This document shows, piece after piece, positions 57,128-61,387 of a DNA stretch of 61,387 bases; within the stretch, counting starts at the first letter, position 1, and every line of letters starts with the position of its first letter. A model generated the notes under the pieces. That model did no database searches. It had not been told where the DNA came from and saw only the letters and a program-made list of their open reading frames with translations. A program made the translations under genes and the position numbers. The stretch comes from UBA1447 sp964612185. Its GTDB lineage: Bacteria > Bacillota > Clostridia > Oscillospirales > Acutalibacteraceae. The stretch lies in the NCBI GenBank assembly GCA_964612185.1, contig CAZTCR010000015.1:1-61387 (forward strand), in the 5' to 3' direction.

Positions 57128-58333
57128 TTATGCGTTGACCTTGATAACAACACCCGAGCCAACCGTACGGCCGCCTTCGCGGATAGCGAAACGGAGACCT
57201 TCTTCGATGGCGATGGGGGTAATCAGTTCAACATCCATTTCAATGTTGTCGCCGGGCATGCACATCTCCACGCCGCCGTCAAGAGAAACAACACCCGTAA
57301 CATCCGTGGTTCTGAAATAAAACTGCGGGCGATAGTTGTTGAAGAACGGTGTATGACGGCCGCCTTCTTCCTTGCTCAGGACATAAACCTGACCGCGGAA
57401 CTTGGTGTGGGGCATGATGGAGCCGGGCTTCGCAAGCACTTGGCCGCGTTCGATTTCATTCCTCTGCACGCCGCGGAGCAGCGCGCCGATGTTGTCGCCC
57501 GCTTCGGCATAATCGAGGGTTTTGCGGAACATTTCGATACCGGTGCAGACAACTTTTCTTCTCTCTTCCGTCAATCCGACGATTTCGACATCTTCACCGA
57601 TCTTAACCTGACCACGCTCAACTCTGCCCGTGGCAACCGTGCCGCGGCCGGTGATGGTCATAACATCTTCAACAGGCATCAGGAACGGGAGGTCGGCTTT
57701 ACGGTCCGGTGTGGGGACGAAGCTGTCAACAGCTTCCATCAGTTTCCAGATTGCCGCAATCTCGGGAGCGTTGACATCGGTGCCCGAATAAGCGAGTGAC
57801 TCAGTCGCAGAACCTCTGATGATCGGTGTATCGTCGCCGGGGAACTCGTATTTGTCGAGTGTTTCGCGGATTTCCATCTCAACAAGGTCAAGAAGTTCTT
57901 CGTCGTCAACCAAATCGCATTTGTTCATAAAAACAACGATTGAGGGCACACCTACCTGGCGGGCAAGCAGAAGATGCTCTTTTGTTTGCGCCATCGGGCC
58001 GTCGGTAGCGGCGATAACAAGGATAGCGCCGTCCATCTGTGCCGCGCCGGTGATCATGTTTTTGATATAGTCGGCATGGCCGGGGCAGTCAACATGAGCA
58101 TAGTGGCGGTTGGCGGTTTCGTATTCGACATGAGAGGTGTTGATGGTGATACCGCGGGCTCTTTCTTCCGGTGCCTTGTCTATACTCGCGTAATCAACAA
58201 ACTTAACATTTGTGCTGTTCATGGCGAGTGTCTTGGTAATAGCTGCGGTAAGTGTGGTCTTGCCATGGTCAACGTGACCGATTGTGCCGATGTTTGCATG
58301 CGGTTTGGTTCTTTCAAATTTAGCTTTTCCCAT
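57128..58333 (-). CDS. tuf: Translation elongation factor Tu
   Basis: A 401-residue GTPase that brings aminoacyl-tRNA to the ribosome. G1 is GHVDHGKTT (about residues 19-27), G3 is DCPGHADYIKNM (about 81-92), G4 NKCD and G5 GSA follow, and the switch-I RGITI sequence is intact. Domains 2 and 3 are complete (GRGTVATGRVERG; GRTVGSGVV end). ATG at 58333 was chosen as it gives the standard MGKAKFERTKPHANIG start with AAGGAGG eight bases upstream; the frame runs further upstream without conservation. It is the last gene of rpsL-rpsG-fusA-tuf. Confidence 0.99.
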   Translation of the reverse strand: MGKAKFERTKPHANIGTIGHVDHGKTTLTAAITKTLAMNSTNVKFVDYASIDKAPEERARGITINTSHVEYETANRHYAHVDCPGHADYIKNMITGAAQMDGAILVIAATDGPMAQTKEHLLLARQVGVPSIVVFMNKCDLVDDEELLDLVEMEIRETLDKYEFPGDDTPIIRGSATESLAYSGTDVNAPEIAAIWKLMEAVDSFVPTPDRKADLPFLMPVEDVMTITGRGTVATGRVERGQVKIGEDVEIVGLTEERRKVVCTGIEMFRKTLDYAEAGDNIGALLRGVQRNEIERGQVLAKPGSIMPHTKFRGQVYVLSKEEGGRHTPFFNNYRPQFYFRTTDVTGVVSLDGGVEMCMPGDNIEMDVELITPIAIEEGLRFAIREGGRTVGSGVVIKVNA

Positions 58334-58457
58334 TTGTTTTTCCTCCTTAAGTAGAACAATAATAATTATTTGTACTGTTACATGCCGACGCATGCTGACA
58401 TTCTATCAATTTCCAACTGAAATATCAAGTTTTTTTTGCAAATACTTCATTGCCGCG

Positions 58458-60524
58458 CTATTTGTCCGTTATGATGGTGTCCGCAATCGACTTGGGCACT
58501 TCGGTATAATGGCTGGGTTCCATCACATACTGACCTCTGCCTTGTGTTTTGGAACGAAGTGTGGTGGAGTAACCGAACATGGTCGACAGCGGGATGAGCG
58601 CATTGATTTGCACCGCGCCTGCTCTTGTTTCCGTGCTTTGGATAGCGCCGCGGCGCGAGTTGACATCCCCGATCACATCGCCCATGTAGTCGTCCGGCAC
58701 AATAATGGCCACCTTCATAATGGGTTCCATCAAAGCCGGGGCGGCTTTGCGCATCGCATCCTTAAATGCCATGGAAGCGGCGATTTTAAACGCAAGCTCG
58801 GACGAGTCAACCTCATGATAAGAACCGTCAAAAAGCGTCACCTTCACATCCACCACATTGAACCCCGCGAGTACACCGGAAAGCATTGCGCCCTTGATAC
58901 CGGCTTCAATGGGATTGATGTATTCCTTGGGAATAACGCCGCCGACAACGGAGTTGACAAACTCAAAGCCCTTTTCGGGGTTGGGCTCTATGCGGATTTT
59001 AACATGGCCGTATTGACCGTGGCCGCCTGTCTGCCGGGCGTATTTGGTATCCGCTTCAGCGGATTTGGTAATGGTTTCACGGTAAGCGACCTGCGGGCGG
59101 CCGATGTTGGCTTCCACCTTGAACTCGCGCAGCATTCTGTCCACAATGATTTCCAGATGAAGCTCGCCCATGCCGGCGATGATGGTCTGCCCCGTCTCTT
59201 CGTCCGTGTAACATTTGAAGGTTGGGTCTTCCTCACCGAGTTTTTGCAGGGCAATACCCATTTTTTCCTGCCCGGCTTTGGTCTTGGGCTCAATAGCCAC
59301 GCGGATAACCGGGTCGGGGAACACCATGGATTCCAGGATAATCGGATGCCGCACATCGCACAGCGTGTCTCCGGTGGTTGTCACTTTAAGCCCGACGGTC
59401 GCGGCGATATCGCCGGAATAGCAGCAGTCAATATCCTGCCGGTGATTGGAATGCATTTGCAGAATACGGCCTAAACGCTCATTTGAATTCTTTGTTGAAT
59501 TAAAAACCGAGCTGCCTGTTTTAACCATACCGGAATATACCCTGAAAAAGCACAGCCTGCCGACAAACGGATCGGTCGCGATTTTGAACGCGAGTGCCGA
59601 AAACGGCTCCTCGTCCGAGGTGTGGCGCTGTTCTTCCAGTTCGGTCTTGGGATTGATGCCGATGATGGAGCTGACATCCGTAGGTGCCGGCATATAATCA
59701 ACAATGGCGTCAAGCAGGGGCTGAACGCCCCTGTTCCGGTAGGATGTGCCGCAAGTGACGGGAATCATCAAATTGGCAAGCGTTGCTTTGCGGATGCAAA
59801 CCTTGATTTCCGCGGTAGAGGGTTCCACACCTTCCAGATATTTTTCGAGCAGTTCATCGTCCTGCTCGGACACATGCTCGATGAGTTCGGTGCGGTACTT
59901 TTGGGCAAGCTCTTTGTAGTTTTCCGGGATTTCTTCCACGGTGGGTTCCAGCCCTTTTTCATCGTTGTAAAAAACGGCGTTCATTTCCACAAGGTCGATG
60001 ATTCCCTTAAACTCCGCCTCGGAACCGATCGGCAGCTGAATGGGGACCGCGTTGCACTTGAGGCGGTCCTTCATCATCGCAACCACATTGTAAAAATCGG
60101 CTCCGGTGATATCCATCTTGTTGATGTAAGCCATACGGGGAACTTTGTATTTGTCCGCCTGCCGCCAAACGGTTTCGGACTGTGGTTCCACACCGCCTTT
60201 GGCGCATAGTACGGTGACCGCACCGTCCAGCACACGCAGGGAGCGTTCCACCTCAACGGTGAAATCGACATGCCCGGGTGTGTCAATAATGTTGATGCGA
60301 TGGTCCTTCCAAAAGCAAGTGGTAGCCGCAGAGGTGATGGTGATTCCCCTCTCCTGCTCCTGCTCCATCCAGTCCATGGTGGCGGCGCCGTCATGCACTT
60401 CGCCGAGTTTATGCGTAATTCCGGTATAGAAGAGTATACGCTCGGTGGTTGTCGTTTTCCCGGCGTCTATATGTGCCATTATTCCAATGTTTCTGGTGAG
60501 TTCCAGTGATACTTGCCTTGGCAT
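58458..60524 (-). CDS. fusA: Translation elongation factor G
   Basis: A 688-residue translocase GTPase of normal length. G1 is MAHIDAGKTTTTER (about residues 16-29), switch-I region QERGITITSAAT, G3 DTPGHVDFT, G4 YINKMDITG. Domains II-V are intact, including the domain IV tip region GHGQYGHVKIRIEP and the end YSTTLRSKTQGRGQYVMEPSHY. It starts 47 bases after rpsG and ends 124 bases before the tuf start. A ribosome binding site of GGAGG type (CGGAGGTTCAC on the minus strand) precedes the ATG. Confidence 0.99.
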   Translation of the reverse strand: MPRQVSLELTRNIGIMAHIDAGKTTTTERILFYTGITHKLGEVHDGAATMDWMEQEQERGITITSAATTCFWKDHRINIIDTPGHVDFTVEVERSLRVLDGAVTVLCAKGGVEPQSETVWRQADKYKVPRMAYINKMDITGADFYNVVAMMKDRLKCNAVPIQLPIGSEAEFKGIIDLVEMNAVFYNDEKGLEPTVEEIPENYKELAQKYRTELIEHVSEQDDELLEKYLEGVEPSTAEIKVCIRKATLANLMIPVTCGTSYRNRGVQPLLDAIVDYMPAPTDVSSIIGINPKTELEEQRHTSDEEPFSALAFKIATDPFVGRLCFFRVYSGMVKTGSSVFNSTKNSNERLGRILQMHSNHRQDIDCCYSGDIAATVGLKVTTTGDTLCDVRHPIILESMVFPDPVIRVAIEPKTKAGQEKMGIALQKLGEEDPTFKCYTDEETGQTIIAGMGELHLEIIVDRMLREFKVEANIGRPQVAYRETITKSAEADTKYARQTGGHGQYGHVKIRIEPNPEKGFEFVNSVVGGVIPKEYINPIEAGIKGAMLSGVLAGFNVVDVKVTLFDGSYHEVDSSELAFKIAASMAFKDAMRKAAPALMEPIMKVAIIVPDDYMGDVIGDVNSRRGAIQSTETRAGAVQINALIPLSTMFGYSTTLRSKTQGRGQYVMEPSHYTEVPKSIADTIITDK

Positions 60525-60571
60525 GTGAACCTCCGTTTGTACTGTTGCAAATTTGGTGGCAGATCAGGCGA

Positions 60572-61042
60572 TTACCACCTGAAATGCGAGAACGCTTTGT
60601 TGGCTTCCGCCATTTTGTGGGTGTCTTCGCGTTTTTTGTACGCGTTACCCGTTCCATTAACGGCATCCATAATTTCGTTGGCCAGCCTGTCCTTCATCGT
60701 TCTTTCCGAACGGTTGCGGCTGTAGGATGTTAACCAGCGTAAACCGAGTGTCTGCCTTCTTTCCGGGCGGACCTCGATGGGTACTTGATAGGTGGCGCCG
60801 CCGACACGGCGTGCCTTCACTTCAAGTACGGGCATAACATTTTCCATTGAAGCTTCAAAAACCTCAAGAGGATCCTTACCTGTCTTTGTTCTGATCGCGT
60901 CAAAAGCATCGTACACGATTTTTTGGGCTACGCCCTTTTTGCCGTCTAACATAATGCTGTTAATCAGGCGCGTGACGAGTTTTGAGTTGTAAAGCGGATC
61001 GGGCAAAACATCTCGTTTTGCTATTTGGCCTCTTCTTGGCAC
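60572..61042 (-). CDS. rpsG: Small ribosomal subunit protein uS7
   Basis: A 156-residue protein, the normal length for S7, which organises the 3' domain of 16S rRNA in the 30S head. GTG at 61042 was chosen: GGAGG stands eight bases upstream and translation begins at the usual PRRGQIAKRDVLPDPLYN. The frame extends to 61147 but the extra residues are not conserved. Features include KLVTRLINSIMLDGKKGVAQ (residues about 21-40), RPERRQTLGLRWLTSYSR and the C-terminal FSHFRW. It lies between rpsL and fusA. Confidence 0.98.
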   Translation of the reverse strand: MPRRGQIAKRDVLPDPLYNSKLVTRLINSIMLDGKKGVAQKIVYDAFDAIRTKTGKDPLEVFEASMENVMPVLEVKARRVGGATYQVPIEVRPERRQTLGLRWLTSYSRNRSERTMKDRLANEIMDAVNGTGNAYKKREDTHKMAEANKAFSHFRW

Positions 61043-61206
61043 TTCGCTTCCCTCCTTCATAATAATGATATCATAGGTACTCGAGTGACAAAATTCCCGT
61101 GGCGCCAATGGTGAGGCGTATTTATTATACACTCTCACATTGTGCAAAAAGCGTTGCTTTTTATGCCTGCAAGAAGATTCTGTCGTTTGTTCCGGCCTTG
61201 CCGGGA

Positions 61207-61387
61207 TTACTTTTTCGCAGCCTTCGGGCGTTTTGCGCCGTACTTGGAACGCGACTGCATTCTGCCGGTAACGCCTTGCGTGTCGAGCGTGCCGCGAATG
61301 ATGTGGTAACGGACACCGGGAAGGTCTTTGATACGGCCGCCGCGGATCATCACAACGGAGTGCTCCTGCAGGTTGTGGCCGACGCCG
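61207..61387 (-). CDS. rpsL: Small ribosomal subunit protein uS12, partial (3' end)
   Basis: The last 60 codons of rpsL; the start is beyond the right edge. The visible part begins GVGHNLQEHSVVMIRGGRIK and continues through DLPGVRYHIIRG to a basic end (SKYGAKRPKAAKK), a standard S12 C-terminus. The loop containing PGVRYH, close to where streptomycin-resistance changes fall, looks normal; the other resistance site is outside the window. It is the first gene of the str operon, with 164 bases to rpsG. Confidence 0.97.
   Translation of the reverse strand, partial: GVGHNLQEHSVVMIRGGRIKDLPGVRYHIIRGTLDTQGVTGRMQSRSKYGAKRPKAAKK

Noticed and set aside
58284..59474. Long open frame on the plus strand antisense to tuf/fusA
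   Set aside because: It mirrors the conserved coding frame of fusA and the tuf start. The product is rich in His/Asp/Arg/Phe without any fold signature, as expected for a shadow frame in codon-biased genes.

Overview
This window looks like a chromosomal piece of a low-to-moderate GC anaerobic Firmicute, most likely class Clostridia (Oscillospirales/Ruminococcaceae-like). The pointers are a DnaD-domain/DnaC-like replication pair, a T-box riboswitch, strong AGGAGG-type ribosome binding sites, TTG and GTG starts, type I dockerins, and the rpsL-rpsG-fusA-tuf order. Genus level is inference only.

Layout. 1-403: leader with outward and inward promoters. 404-5464 (+): DnaD-like protein, DnaC-like ATPase, Tex, PIG-L deacetylase. 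5531-9337: three Gfo/Idh/MocA oxidoreductases, two of them close tandem paralogs. 9470-32544 (-): about 23 kb holding six consecutive genes for very large secreted proteins. All six end in a type I dockerin; four carry a metallophosphoesterase (MPE) domain of the DCR2/purple-acid-phosphatase-like kind, and five carry InlB B-type (Listeria-Bacteroides, 'GYTFxGW') repeats, from 2 to about 16 copies each. Two also have PLAT/LH2-like domains. A roughly 75-residue module precedes every dockerin. No cohesin, SLH or LPXTG protein is present, so the anchoring partner lies elsewhere.

32777-38823: metG, a TatD-family nuclease, a small multi-drug-export-type membrane protein, a NUDIX hydrolase with a pyrophosphatase-like N-terminus, then a T-box with a UGG (Trp) specifier, a short leader ORF and a TrpB2-type tryptophan synthase beta chain. 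38921-43448 (-): class II aldolase, secreted SGNH hydrolase, SDR and PHP genes, probably a sugar-related operon. 43635-46561 (+): operon from a near-consensus promoter with a CBM9-like protein, an N-acetylhexosamine-1-kinase-like kinase, a membrane-anchored GDPD-like protein that lacks key catalytic residues, and a small unknown. 46623-52093 (-): secreted MPE with a misplaced C-terminal FN3-like domain, a GxGYxYP-family protein and a sugar-phosphate isomerase-like TIM barrel. 52515-56997 (-): alpha/beta hydrolase, B12-binding-like protein, FtsX/MacB-type permease, ABC ATPase and another secreted MPE. 57128-61387 (-): tuf, fusA, rpsG and the 3' part of rpsL.

Two intergenic stretches (40132-40244 and 52178-52481) are built almost entirely of short, different inverted repeats set end to end. 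The best candidate for an undescribed system is the dockerin cluster at 9470-32544: paralogous extracellular phosphatases and giant repeat proteins with a common pre-dockerin module and similar dockerin recognition residues, suggesting one shared surface scaffold that is not aimed at cellulose. All functional statements rest on motif reading by eye; no database search was run.
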